NCBI GenBank assembly: GCA_012295275.1
Contig: CM022666.1
Span: 10,569,002-10,633,001 of the forward strand
Direction of reading: 5' to 3'
DNA from: Chrysomallon squamiferum
Lineage: Eukaryota > Mollusca > Gastropoda > Neomphalida > Peltospiridae
DNA length: 64,000 bases
Positions 48,801-61,095 of this stretch are shown here, piece after piece (the first letter of the stretch is position 1; the number at the start of each line of letters is the position of its first letter). Both the position numbers and the translations under genes were made by a program. The notes under the pieces were generated by a model. The model did no database searches. It saw nothing but the letters and a program-made list of their open reading frames with translations, and had not been told where the DNA came from.

Positions 48801-51800
48801 CAAATATAATTGATATTCTTGCTTCTGGAAACATTTCAGGTCTTTTTCTTACTTGTTTCAAGTAACCCTGGCATTTTAAGAAGAAGAATAAAAATAAATA
48901 AAAATAATGAAAAGAAATTCATTTTTATTTTAATCTGTAATATACAAAATAGAGAATATTTTGGTATTTTCTACATAATTATTTTTACATAACAATTTTT
49001 GCTATAGTAATGAACATTGAGAGAGAGACAGAGAGATATCAAAACAGAGAGGAAAGTGGAGTTACAATGCAAAAATGTGAAAAAAAAAAAAAAGACAGTT
49101 GAAGAAAATGATATTTATAATGTGTATGTACCCCTGTGTGTATGCATATATATGAATTTCTGAAGTGGAAGACGTATTAAATCAACAAGAAGAATTATTA
49201 GGTAAAACTAAAAATATCTCACCTCCACCACATCTCTCAGGTGTTTTACATAATCACGTTCTGCCTGAATAATTTCATTGATGACATTTGTTCGACCCTG
49301 AGTTTTGTCGATAAAAGTTGACTGGGGATGCATTTTCTTCTCAGTGTCCTCGTGACTGGACAGAAAGTCTTCCTCAAAGTCACACTGGTTCACCCTCATC
49401 TGTGTCACATTAAAAAACAAACCAAACTCTTCACCATCACTATTTGAACATAACATTTACAAAACAGATCATGTTTTTCTGAATATTATATCCAGGTATT
49501 TCCTTAAAATTATACTTTAAATGTAATCTTCTTTATCAACATATAATTATTTTTACAATAAGCATCTATAAATATGTAATTAAATTTTAGAATAATATTA
49601 TCTGCTTGCTTCTCGTGTAATTGTATAAAAAAATCAAAAATTTGTCAGTATATTCTATCTGTTTCCACTGTCAGCAATACAATATCTGCTGCATCATAAT
49701 TACTTATCAGTTTTAAATGATGGACAACTTAGCCACACCTACTTTACATAACTGACCAATGCCAGTCATAAGCACTGTCATTGGTATTGTTGTATCATTT
49801 ATAGTATGTTATACTCTTGAAGTGAAATAAGAACATCAATTTTCAGCAATAGTAATTTGCGTGTTATCTAACAGAAATGAAATCTGCACAATGTTTTAGC
49901 TTTTAGGCTTATGTGTGATGAAAAATTTACAGTACATTTACATTGTGAGTGAACAGCAGGTTTGAGGAAAAACTCTGTGAACTCTTTACTGAGTGACAAT
50001 TGTCAGCTCTGTGAGATACAGCAGTATAAACAAATATTTCAGTAAAACTTAATGTCTAAATATTTTTTTTATTGCAATAAACAAGAGTAGTGGTTAACTT
50101 ATAAATGCCAATATTACAGTTTCATATTTTAGTACTGATTATTTATTTCAAGACAATAAGTTATTTTATTGAAAATGCTATTACATTATTCCATGAAACA
50201 AAACACTTAAGTAAGATTAGAAAATTTCTACTTTAATACTGACAATGAAATTGAGTTAATAATAACTCAAAAATATTAATAATAAAAGTTTTAGAAGGTA
50301 GATATCAGTATCTGACTCACCCGAACAAAAGCTGCAGGAAACCAGCCCTGGTTGTGGTCAACAACCCCGTACCACCAGTCCTTGTCCTCCAGATCCATCA
50401 CCCGAATAACATCACCAGCACGGAACCCCAGTTCATCAGGGTCCATGGTAACATGGTCCCACAATGCCTCAGCATATATTGTATCCTCTTCAATTCGCTG
50501 AAATTAAAAACAAAATAATTTTGCGTCTTTTCAGTTTTAATTTCTAGGATTTATTTATGAGATTGTGGAAAGCAAACCTTTTTGTAATTTTAACTATCAA
50601 AGGTTTATGTAAATATGAAAAGTAAACCACAATGTTTGTTCCTGGGTTTTACAAATACATTTTTAATTGCCAACAAGTATGATCTAAAAATACTATTATT
50701 TAATTTTAAATTATTATTATTTTTAATACGGTTAAAAAAACCCTGAAATTAGCAAAAATATACCTTAATACAAGTTACTGATTTTAAAATATTTTTATCA
50801 TCTTTTCATGTTTGGGAACAACCATATTTAATAACAGTCATTTACAAAATACAAAATTTATTGTCATTTACAATTGGTTCAGAAATACAATTATCAAATA
50901 TAACTTCACATTTCATAATTATTATATAACTTAAGTTCTATTCTTAACCATATTATATTTTAAAGATCAGTTAAAAAATGTATCATTGATTATTTTAATA
51001 TTTTATACTATCTATGATATATTATTTAGAAATTACCACTGATTTTGTTTGGTAGAGCGATAAAAGTGAGAAAGCAATGATGACACCATGGTTGATACAC
51101 CACAGTAAATGGTGGCTCCAGTAATTAGTAATGTTGGTAAAAAATAAAAATATTTCCCCATCTGCCATTGGTAGAGAGGCAGACTTTAACCCTGTGATGG
51201 TCATGTTTGATTTTTCAGTTACTGACAGTGACTCTATACAAATGTCTAAATGTAACAATGAACTCTGACCTCATCCAGAGTTGCTAGTGCCACCTGGGAA
51301 GATCTTGTACTCTGGCTCTTCTCATGTAGTGAGTTCAAGTCCATGGACAGGTCCGATTCCTCTGATGAATCATCTCCACTTCGATGACTTGAAATCAGAC
51401 TCAGTGAATCAGACCCTGACAACAACAAACACGACACTGTCTAAATCAGCACCTCTTTAATGCAAGCATGTTTATTTCTTTAATTCAGGAAGAGAAAATA
51501 AAGACAACAACAATCTTTTCACTGTCAAAAATGCAAATTGCAAATTATAAAATAATTTAAAATAATTTCTGATGGTATTAAACACAACTTGCTTATATGG
51601 TGAAAAAAATAAATAATTATACTATTTCCAAATAATAAAATCTCAGAAAACAGTGGTCTTTTAACTCTCAAATTTCAATTTCCTCAAAGTCATGAAGATA
51701 TGCTTTCTTTATATAAAATATTCTTTATTTAAAAGTAAAGTCAGTTTAGTACAAAACAGCATTCATTTCAGTAATAATGAAAATAATAGAACAAAAACAT

Positions 51801-54800
51801 ATTTCTGTATAACTGAATTATAGATGAACCAAAAAATGAAAAATAAATAAATATTTACCTATCAATATCCAAAAATAATATAAATAAACAAATAAAGTGT
51901 TTACCTATTAATGACAGAAATGTTTTCTTTCGGTGTAGTTTATCCAGGTTGTCTGGCATGCTGTGCGAATGAACTAGATTTCCCTGAGATCCATCATTCT
52001 TGAAGCCTGATTGAGTCCTCGACTTTATAGGGTGTGGAGTGGACATCTGAAATAATACATTCTGGAAGTTCACAAATGAGCCTGCTAACAATAATAATAA
52101 TAATAATAAAAACAACAACAACAACAACAACCACAACAACAACAACAACAACAAGAATGAGTATACTGTGACTTTAAAATAACGAATAAATGAATGTTAT
52201 TAAATGTTAACAGAATTTCTGCAGTGAGAAAATAAAGAGGAAAATTGTTATCACAGTTAGCAGCACCTTATTTTATACACAACTTCCAATAACAACAACA
52301 ATGAATAAATAAATAAATAAACTAAAAATAAACACCAGTCGATTAGTTCTAGGTTTTTGTTCAGGTTGTGGTAATTGCAGAGAATTCTGCAGTGACATCA
52401 CAAGATCAGATAGACTCATCACTGGCACCAGTTCCAACATCGGTGACGACATCATCGTCTGTCTTTTAGCTCATATAAGTATGTATCCCCAAATCATTCA
52501 CAATTTTTCATTAATATGTCATCAGGAGTTATCTTCCTTTAAACAAAATACTCTACATGTCATTACCATGGCAACACGATATCAGAACAAATGACACAAG
52601 AGTTCAGTGCTTATTTCCTTCTACTCTATTACCACCTTCTTAATGTATTAAACAATGTACTTCCTTGTTACTGGTGCAGTGAAGAAGTTAACAGTTTCTT
52701 TTTATAACATATGTACATTATTACAGCTTATATCCTGGTGTCATCTACTTGTATATTTATAGTACTATTATCTAATATTTCAACACAATAAATATATCAG
52801 TTTCATATTCTGTAGCTTATATTATTTACAAAACATTATCTTATAATCTTGAAATGGAACACTAATATGAAGTTTAAATAAACATTTGTGTAACCATAGT
52901 AATAGATTATTTTACTGACATGAAGATCCATTTCTTTTCATTAACTGAAAAATATAATTTATATATCCAGAAAAATAAGTATTCCTGTTTTCATGATTTG
53001 TCTTCAGACAGAAGTACAAGAAATGAAAATGTATTTCAGGGGCCATTCACAACACCGTGATTCTGATTAAACAAAAATATGGCTGCATCCAGCAAAACAA
53101 AACACAGTAAACTCATTACAGTTTTCTCCTTAAGACACATGGTAACAGCACACAGACATTTTTCTTGAATAAACACAAAATATTCCAGTTTTCTTCTTTA
53201 AACCCCCATAAAACAAATAAAGTCCAGTTTTCTCTCTATTAAAATCAAGTTTAAAATATGTCTTTTAAAATTATATAGATGTCTCAAAATATAAAAAACA
53301 CTGCAGTTAAAATGAAAATACTGTGTATTAATACTCATGGTTGAATTCAATCAACTGACTGTGATAAACAAGTGAGAACTATTCAGTCTATTTATGGGTT
53401 ATTGCAACAAACTGTATTTTACTGAATGCACACAGTCTTTACAGAGATAATGTTTAGCTTTTTAACTGACAACACATATACATTACAAAATATGGAAATA
53501 ATATATATATAATTTTTTTTTTTTTAGTTTGATATTTCTTCAGATAAGGGCATTCAGGGAACTAGTAACACTGGACAACTATTATGTAAGAGCATTATAT
53601 TGTAACAACTAAAATACACCAGCTAAAAATATTTTTAAAAAACTTACTGAGATTATTTTTCATTGTATTTGATTGTGACAAAACTTCAGAATATATGTTT
53701 TATAAATGTTAAAAATAAGTTAAAACTTCATAACTGCTTCAGACGTCAGAGTTTTGTACCCTTGAACTTGATGAGAGACAGTGAAGTATGGACACTTCTG
53801 ATTATCAGACTTTATTCAAGAGGAAATAAAAGTACTAATCAGCTAACAATGTCTGCAGCAATTAATTAAAAACTGAATGCCACTTAATTTGGGCAATTTG
53901 AAATTATGGGATTTATATAATTAGGTAATGAAAGTGTGACAGGCTTAATGGACACAAGTAGTGTTACTTTCAACCTATGTGCCATGGTGATTTAAGAGAT
54001 AATCCAGGATTAGCAGAAAGGGAACGTGCATAGATAGAGTGACCAAGTAAGTGATATAAATTAATGTCTGTCACCAAACCACCTGAATTAATTAATCAGT
54101 TTGTGTCAATATGCAGATTTACACAAAATCAAGATGATTGAATAAAAAAGAGGAAGAACAATGAATGCAACATTTATTAGTATTTTATGGGAGACACACC
54201 CATGTTGCTATGCTCCACTCAGGCTATCTAATCTTCAACACATTAGTTTAACACTTATTCAGGAATTTAAAAATCCAGCAGAAAACCTTAAAGTAGCTCA
54301 TGTTCAGTTGTTGTTCATGGTCACTTTTATAAAGTGAGAATATTTTTTTTTGTTTTTTACTTTATAAAATTAAAATTTTTATTTAACATTTTTATTACTA
54401 TTCATTTACCTTTTTCCTTTTAAAATTTAGGTTTTATTTTTCACATTTTCTGTACTGAATTTTAAGTTATAACGCCTTTGATTTCTTTTTACTTGGGAAG
54501 TTGAATTTAATTTTTATAAAGCTAATGCATTTTTGTTTTACCAATTTTAATTTGTAAGAATGTGTCTCACCCGCCGTGACACCTTGCTCTGAGTGCCACT
54601 TCCGTCGTCGCGCGTACGATGCCGCATGTCAACAATGCTGCGAAGAGAGTCTGACAGTCTCAGACTTCGTAAAGATTCACTTAGACGCAGATTACCTGAA
54701 CTTCCAAACACCTTCATCGCCTGAGATAACAGCAAACTTCCACCTGTAATAAATAAATGAATGAATGAACAAACAAATAAAATAAATAAATAAATAGTTA

Positions 54801-57577
54801 ACTGACTGGTGAATATAGAAAAAAGAATGAATAAAAGAATTTATATATTTTATAAATACAAAACAAAAATACTGAAATAATTATATAAGCAGAATAATAA
54901 TAATAATAATTAATAAAAAGTTTAAAAAAATAATAATAATAAAATTAAAACCCCCATAAACATAGTTATTATCATCCATTTATAAACAACATTATCTGAC
55001 CTCTACCTCAAAGCAGTGGTTGCAGATAAATTTATATATATAAAAAATATCTAGACATAATATATAAAATATAATTAATACAAAGACCACTAAAACCAAT
55101 GTACAATACACAACATTGCTTTGTAACAACATTTCTGCCATATCCCCTTATATGCACAGTGCTTTGAGTTTATTAACAACTAGTCTGTGTTAAACCTGTG
55201 TGTTTATTTACAACTATTCCATCTTAAGCCTATGTTTGTATTTTACACCTCTTCTGTCTTAAACCTATATTCATATTTACAACTATTCTATATTAAATCA
55301 ATGTATTTATTTACAACTATTCAACTCTAAACCTATGTGTTTACAACTGTTCTACTCTAAACCTATGTGTTTATTTACAACTGTTCTACTCTAAACCTAT
55401 GTGTTTACAACTATTCTACTCTAAACCTATGTGTTTATTTACAACTGTTCTACTCTAAACCTATGTGTTTATTTACAACTATTCTACCTTAAACCTATAT
55501 ATTTAATTACAACTGTTCTATCTGAAACCTATGTATGTATTTACAACTATTCTGACTTAAACCTAATTTTTATATAAAACTTAAACGATGTATGTATATA
55601 CAACTATTCTATCAGAAACCGTGTAAACATTTGAACAATTTTAACCATGCTATTTCCTAGTAGGAGATGGCTCTAGTCCAAACACTGATGATAAAATGAA
55701 TGTTTAAAGCTCTGGGCAACACAACTATCTGACAGAGAGTTGATTAAGAAACACTTGTTAAAAAACATCAACACCAAAGATAAGCAATAAGATATTAAAA
55801 TGTCCTCAAGCTATCTCACATCCTGGAATTATTTCCATGACTGATAACACTGATAAACAGCCCATGCAGCCCCTCTAACTAAAACCCATATGACCTTACT
55901 AATTTAAATTAATATAACCACACACTCTGGTTATGTTATATTTCCAGTTATTCTTTGAACACAGTGATCTCTACATACACACTTTTATACTCTCTTTTTA
56001 CACATAATGCCTGGTTTGCGTCATGTAAGTGAACAATATCATGTTATCTTATTATGTGAGTCTACATATGCAAAACATGTCTTATTTCACTTTCAGAAAA
56101 CCAGATGAAATGAACAGTGTCCACTAACTTTGTAAAACAATGTAGTACTCAGAACACAGAAACAAATAGTATCTTAGTAATACATTATAAACTAATGTAG
56201 ATCTTTGTAGTAAGAGATTGACAGACTGTACTCATTGTAAAAACCTCTAATACTTCGTACTGAAGAAATGAACTGTTTCTAAGTATAACAGTAAAGTATT
56301 CAGTATTGAGTGTATGTTAAAAATATGTTGATGATATAGATTATACATTCCACTCAGACAGCTGTGTGATTACTGTCAAACAATCTGGTATTGTCTGTTA
56401 AACAGTATGTCTCTTTACTGTTAAACCACAAAATTTATTTATGTATTAAGTGGAGAGTCAAACTTACTGACTGAATGATATGTCTGTTTAATAAAAGCTC
56501 TATATTTTGTCATTAAATGTTAACTATAATAGATAAACCCCCCTGTCCATATTATCTTTTATTATTATTATTAAAAGGAATGAATCTTTTATGTGCACTT
56601 CTCATAAACAGATGTTGAAATGACATCCTGATATTTATTACAAAACAGTGTGCTGTACTTACAAAGTAAAAAACGAATGTGAAATATGAATATTAATTTT
56701 ATTACATTTCAGCAGTATATCTTTGCTGGAATAACTAAAATGTGGATACTATTGCTATTTAATAAAGAATAACCATTTAAAAATATTTTATAAATATATC
56801 AACAACTGTAAATATCCTCTAGTTTGAATTTGATTAAACTAAGAGTGTACTACCAAGTTAAATACTGTTTCTGAGATACATTTTTTGGATTATTCTGTAT
56901 ACTGCAGCTATTACATAATTAGTGCATAATTAATTTTATGTATTAGATACAGTGAAGTGCTGCAATGAATGAATTAAATAAATGTTTGCATCTTTCAAAG
57001 TATACATCAACTGAACTATATTTATTGTTTACTCTTAAACCTGCAGACACACACTAACATATATTTGCACATGCTTTCACTGTATATATACTAGTACAAA
57101 CATGCATAGACACCATGCTCATACACACATATGTACATGCATCCATTAACATACAACTCAATGAGACTGATGTAAATAACTGCTGGTGATAAATAATTCA
57201 TTCTGACGTCCCAAAATTATGTACACTGCTGAACTGGTTTAAAAATAACCACACTACTAAAGTACATTATATACATTTGTACATTATTGCTGTTTACATA
57301 GTTATTTCATTTTCATCTGTCTTTTCTGGTTTAAACTGAGATGTTTCTAATAACAGTTATAGGGAAATCTGGATAGCTCTTTAAATCCCACATCTAAGCA
57401 ATGTATAATTATACATGTTACTGATTCTAAATATTTTTTTATTAAATAACATACAGTTTGTATGTAAACTTGTTTCAAACCTTGGTTACTTTGAATGAAT
57501 AGGTCATCAACAGAATGTGAGTGACCTTTAGTGTCAGTGATGACTACAGTGACTGTTTTAGTTGTGTCTTCATCCAT
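42729..57577 (-). CDS. ARHGEF9: Rho guanine nucleotide exchange factor, collybistin/ASEF type (SH3-DH-PH)
   Basis: Fifteen coding exons join in frame: 57577-57481, 54743-54571, 52458-52336, 52046-51905, 51415-51270, 50497-50321, 49399-49223, 48867-48688, 48059-47955, 47452-47195, 46844-46716, 46190-46112, 45766-45608, 45485-45411 and 42913-42729. They total 2,205 nt, 734 residues plus stop. Residues 1-227 are Ser-rich and unlike known domains; SH3 is about 232-286, DH about 320-520, PH about 535-655, and the tail ends [15 protein letters not shown]. The DH segments [20 protein letters not shown] and INERKR match the ARHGEF9/ARHGEF4/SPATA13 subfamily closely, and the tail parallels the end of collybistin. 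The family activates Cdc42/Rac, SH3 inhibiting DH; collybistin also tethers gephyrin at synapses. An invertebrate gene of this type is probably orthologous to all three vertebrate genes, so the symbol names the closest match only. Two donors are weak (GTTTGA after 57481, GTGTTT after 52336). Confidence 0.93.
42935..45400. repeat. Intron with simple repeats
   Basis: The last RhoGEF intron holds (AAT)n at 43747-43788, a poly(T) at 44167-44182, a poly(A)/(AAT)n block at 45097-45165 and CA-rich text near 44440. No further exon is seen. Confidence 0.7.
45608..46844 (-). CDS. ARHGEF9: PH-domain exons of the RhoGEF
   Basis: Exons 46844-46716, 46190-46112 and 45766-45608 encode [59 protein letters not shown] and [20 protein letters not shown]. 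The order of strands and the C-terminal helix with an invariant-type Trp (RWLKAF) is that of the DH-associated PH domain, which binds phosphoinositides and places the exchange factor at membranes. Confidence 0.95.
45801..45873. repeat. (TA)n(CA)n-TTT-(TG)n inverted microsatellite
   Basis: On the plus strand (TA)9 is followed by (CA)5, TTTGTGTGTATG and (TG)n. The CA and TG parts are mutually complementary and can form a hairpin. It lies 35-107 nt upstream of the acceptor for the PH exon starting at 45766. Confidence 0.9.
47195..49399 (-). CDS. ARHGEF9: DH (Dbl-homology) exons of the RhoGEF
   Basis: Four phase-0 exons: 49399-49223, 48867-48688, 48059-47955 and 47452-47195. Conserved region 1 is [20 protein letters not shown], followed by [13 protein letters not shown] and [10 protein letters not shown], then [20 protein letters not shown], then [20 protein letters not shown] (CR3 with the Gln/Arg-type GTPase contact helix) and [20 protein letters not shown]. 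These helices catalyse GDP release from a Rho GTPase, most likely Cdc42. The second exon ends CFLIH at a donor that has been amplified as a minisatellite (48367-48690). Confidence 0.95.
48367..48690. repeat. 41-bp minisatellite of an exon-intron boundary, eight copies
   Basis: ACTTAC (GTAAGT on the minus strand) recurs at 48395, 48436, 48477, 48518, 48559, 48600, 48641 and 48682, exactly 41 bp apart. Each unit carries the last 15 bases of the DH exon (TGTTTCCTTATACAT on the minus strand) plus the donor GTAAGTATATC. The copy at 48682-48687 is the authentic junction; the other seven lie in the intron downstream of it in the transcript. Confidence 0.97.
50321..50497 (-). CDS. ARHGEF9: SH3-domain exon of the RhoGEF
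   Basis: One symmetric phase-0 exon of 59 codons holds the whole SH3 domain: [40 protein letters not shown] and [15 protein letters not shown] stands in the ALYDY position, DWW supplies the ligand-groove tryptophan, and WFPAAFV replaces the usual WFPx[13 protein letters not shown] is a subfamily signature (collybistin has AEAVWDHVTM). Because it is in phase 0 on both sides, skipping would remove SH3 without shifting the frame, as in SH3-lacking collybistin isoforms. Confidence 0.95.
51270..54743 (-). CDS. ARHGEF9: Serine-rich linker exons of the RhoGEF
   Basis: Four exons precede the SH3 domain. 54743-54571 has an internal echo, [18 protein letters not shown], likely an amphipathic or phospho-regulated segment. 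52458-52336 encodes [20 protein letters not shown] and more. 52046-51905 encodes [20 protein letters not shown]. 51415-51270 has the acidic [16 protein letters not shown]. The region occupies the place of the regulatory N-terminus of ASEF proteins, but no APC-binding motif was recognised. A CAA/AAT repeat (52088-52155) follows exon 52046-51905 upstream in the intron. Confidence 0.8.
52465..54560. other. RhoGEF intron, no exon seen
   Basis: AT-rich, with no repeat array or exon recognised. A frame at 53663-53869 has no splice or domain support. Confidence 0.5.
54750..57470. other. RhoGEF intron with simple repeats and a minisatellite
   Basis: AAAT/AAT repeats at 54757-54940. No exon was recognised between 55580 and 57470. 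Confidence 0.5.
55200..55575. repeat. Degenerate minisatellite, units of about 28 and 34 bp
   Basis: Units read 'ttacaactattctactctaaacctatgtgttt' with or without 'attt', about a dozen copies. Central copies are near-perfect and edges diverged. Confidence 0.85.
57481..57577 (-). CDS. ARHGEF9: First coding exon of the short RhoGEF isoform
   Basis: ATG at 57577 opens [20 protein letters not shown] and runs to SNQ plus G before a GTTTGA donor. An in-frame TGA lies four codons upstream with no convincing acceptor between, so the ATG is likely a true start and the upstream bases 5' UTR. The donor is weak, but phase 1 fits the next exon. Confidence 0.65.
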
Positions 57578-57599
57578 CTCTCCATCTCAGTAGACCATA

Positions 57600-59270
57600 T
57601 TGATATAACTAAATGTGGTGCTTCACTATAATCAAGTTTCACAATACAATCCAGTGTTTCAGTAAAATCCAGTCTGTTTCACTACACAACTGAAAGTGTA
57701 TCAAAACAATCCATTCTGTTTTGACTGTAATCCAGTATGTTCATTGAAATCCTGTTTGTTACGAAATCCATGTCTTAGAGTACAATCAAGATAGTAACAC
57801 AATACAATCCAGTTAATAATTCAATTCATGATTTTAATTTTCCATATGCTGCTTCACAAATATCCATTGTAATCATTATTTTAATATAACAACTTTCATT
57901 TTTCATTAATCCATTTTCATAATCTTACAAACATAAATAATCCAGTGTACTCAAGACACTTAAAATCCATATATTATTTACTCAAAATCAATAAATTATT
58001 TACACAGACACTCAAAACCCACATTTTCATTTGACTCTTTAACCTGAAATGTCTTCTAGGCAAATCCAGTGTGTAATCTGTATCACTGTTTAACATCATT
58101 GTACTGCTGCATTTTAAATTAATTTCCCTCTCAAAATCCTGAATCTCACACAGGATAACTTCCTTCCTTGAAGAAGCTGAACTGAAGTTCTCAGTGATAA
58201 TAAAATCTGTTATTTTTAGTTTTGTGATGAGGCAGTGACAATGTGTGTTTAGCACTTGTCTGAAGATCAACACTATATACACCTTTCTGCATACCTCCAA
58301 ACACTCAGCATAATCCTGTTCAGAACCTCTGCTGTAATTCACATAAATCATATAATCTTTTTGTTATTAAACATGTCCATCTGTCCATCTATCCATTTGT
58401 TTGTTTTCTCCATTTTATTTCTTTGCTGTAAATTCTTAGTTCAAATAAATATACTTTGATTTCTTCATTCTCTTACACTTTTGTCCTACTATTTTGTTGT
58501 TGTGAAACTAAAAATGTTTTTCATGACAATATTTAAACTCAGTTACAGATGAATGCACTGAAGCTTGTCTGTCAGCACAGTGTGATGTAACCTTGTTTTG
58601 TTTGGCTGACACTCTGTCCTTGTGTTCAAAACACAATGTCATATAAACAGTAAACAGCCAACAGCAGCCTAGGACACCATTTTCCCCATGTATATATATT
58701 AATGAACGAATATCTACTGTAGTTATGAATAATTATTTACTAATAAAAACAACAACAACAACAACAAAAACTAAACAGCTCAGTTTCATTATAGAAAAGA
58801 TTGATATCACTATTATAATTAATGTTATTACTATTTTACAAAAATACAGCTCCACACTTCAGTTTCAGTAAACTGGGTTATAATTAATATTATTTAAAAT
58901 AATTTACAGTTTAAATCAAGGCAAAGCAGCAATATTTCTGATTGAGCTGTTATCTGTTATAATTGATATAATTAAGAATAATTAACCAGATACGCTAAAT
59001 CCACTGAAAATAGACATCTGTGAAATTATAAAACATTTTAAAAGATGAAACTGACAAGGTCAGCATTATCAAATATGCTGTTACATAACAGCTTGTGTTT
59101 GAATTAGTATGTGAAATAATGTAAACTGCTTCCACCATGTATATTTATATACAGATACTATTCATCTGCACATTTAACATTTTCAATATTATATCATCTG
59201 CATCCAGTCTGTATACATATAATACAGCATTGACAGTCACCTCTACAATGTTATTTTACACATAATACCA
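57600..59270. other. Sequence upstream of the short-isoform exon
   Basis: Repeated text 'caatccagt(c/g)tgtttca' runs at 57600-57800. A 125-codon minus-strand frame (58351-57974) has no recognised domain and no matching junctions, so it was not called as a gene. Confidence 0.4.
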
Positions 59271-60620
59271 CACTGTCATCTACTTCCAATGTTTGTTTAC
59301 ACATATACCACACTGTCATCTACTTCCAGTGTTTGTTTACACATATACCACACCGTCATCTACTTCCAGTGTTTGTTTACACATATACCACACTGTCATC
59401 TACTTCCAGTGTTTGTTTACACATATACCACACTGTCATCTACTTCCAGTGTTTGTGTACACATAATACAACATCAACATCTACTTCCAGTGTTTGTTTA
59501 CATATAATACAACATCAACATCTACTTCCAGTGTTTGTTTACATATAATACAACATCAACATCTACTTCCAGTGTTTGTTTACACATATACCACACTGTC
59601 ATCTACTTCCAGTGTTTGTTTACACATATACCACACTGTCATCTACTTCCAGTGTTTGTTTACACATAATACAACATCAACATCTACTTCCAGTGTTTGT
59701 TTACACATATACCACACTGTCATCTACTTCCAGTGTTTGTTTACACATATACCACACTGTCATCTACTTCCAGTGTTTGTTTACACATATACCACACTGT
59801 CATCTACTTCCAGTGTTTATTTACACATATACCACACTGTCATCTACTTCCAGTGTTTGTTTACACATAATACAACATCAACATCTACTTCCAGTGTTTG
59901 TTTACATATAATACAACATCAACATCTACTTCCAGTGTTTGTTTACATATAATACAACATCAACATCTACTTCCAGTGTTTGTTTACACATATACCACAC
60001 TGTCATCTACTTCCAGTGTTTGTTTACACATATACCACACTGTCATCTACTTCCAGTGTTTGTTTACACATAATACAACATCAACATCTACTTCCAGTGT
60101 TTGTTTACATATAATACACAACATCAACATCTACTTCCAGTGTTTGTTTACACATATACCACACTGTCATTTACTTCCAGTGTTTGTTTACACATATACC
60201 ACACTGTCATCTACTTCCAGTGTTTGTTTACACATATACCACACTGTCATCTACTTCCAGTGTTTGTTTACACATAATACAACATCAACATCTACTTCCA
60301 GTGTTTGTTTACATATAATACAACATCAACATCTACTTCCAGTGTTTGTTTACACATATACCACACTGTCATCTACTTCCAATGTTTGTTTACATATAAT
60401 ACATCAACATCTACTTCCAGTGTTTGTTTACATATCATACAACATTAACATCTACTTCCAATGTTTGTTTACATTTAATACAACATCAACATCTACTTCC
60501 AGTGTTTGTTTACACATATACCACACTGTCATCTACTTCCAATGTTTGTTTACATATAATACAACGTCAACATCTACTTCCAGTGTTTGTTTACAACATC
60601 AACATCTGCTTCCACATCTG
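59270..60620. repeat. 1.3-kb minisatellite made of two alternating unit types
   Basis: Type A (40 bp) contains acacataccacactgtcat-like text; type B (41 bp) contains acataatacaacatcaacat. Both end tctacttccagtgtttgttt. About 33 units occur in irregular A/B runs (AAAA BBB AA B AAAA and so on). The long plus-strand frames here are translations of the repeat. Confidence 0.96.
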
Positions 60621-60639
60621 TTTTCATATTGTACAACAT

Positions 60640-61041
60640 CCATAAATGCAATTCATTAAAATTTCATTTCACAGAAAATCGTGATATTTGAATATGAATT
60701 GAACTTAGCCATACACACAACAAAACTACTCAGTGTCTGAGATGAAAACAGACATTTTGACGTTTACAGCATGATGACTCAGAATGTTTTAAAATCCTGC
60801 AAGTTAAAAATAAAAATTTCTCTCAGCAGTGACATCCGGCTGCGACGTTTCAAAAGCAAGCCGATGTGGTCCACATTTGAATGGACACTGAATGATAGCT
60901 GTGGTTAATTTGTTACAGGAAGGAGATTTCTGCCTCAAGGCCTGTCTCATTAACACACACACAAATAATAATAATAAAATAATATATAAATTAATAATAA
61001 TAATAATAATAATAATAATGTTAATGATAATGATAGTAATA

Positions 61042-61095
<54 letters not shown>

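Noticed and set aside
57974-58351. 125-codon minus-strand open frame (starts MIYVNYSRGSEQDYAE)
   Set aside because: No domain was recognised, composition is that of AT-rich non-coding DNA, and no acceptor/donor pair fits the phase-1 chain of the RhoGEF gene.
59289-60659. Long plus-strand open frames, up to 253 codons
   Set aside because: They are translations of the 40/41-bp minisatellite; the period is not a multiple of three, so the same repeat is read in all frames.
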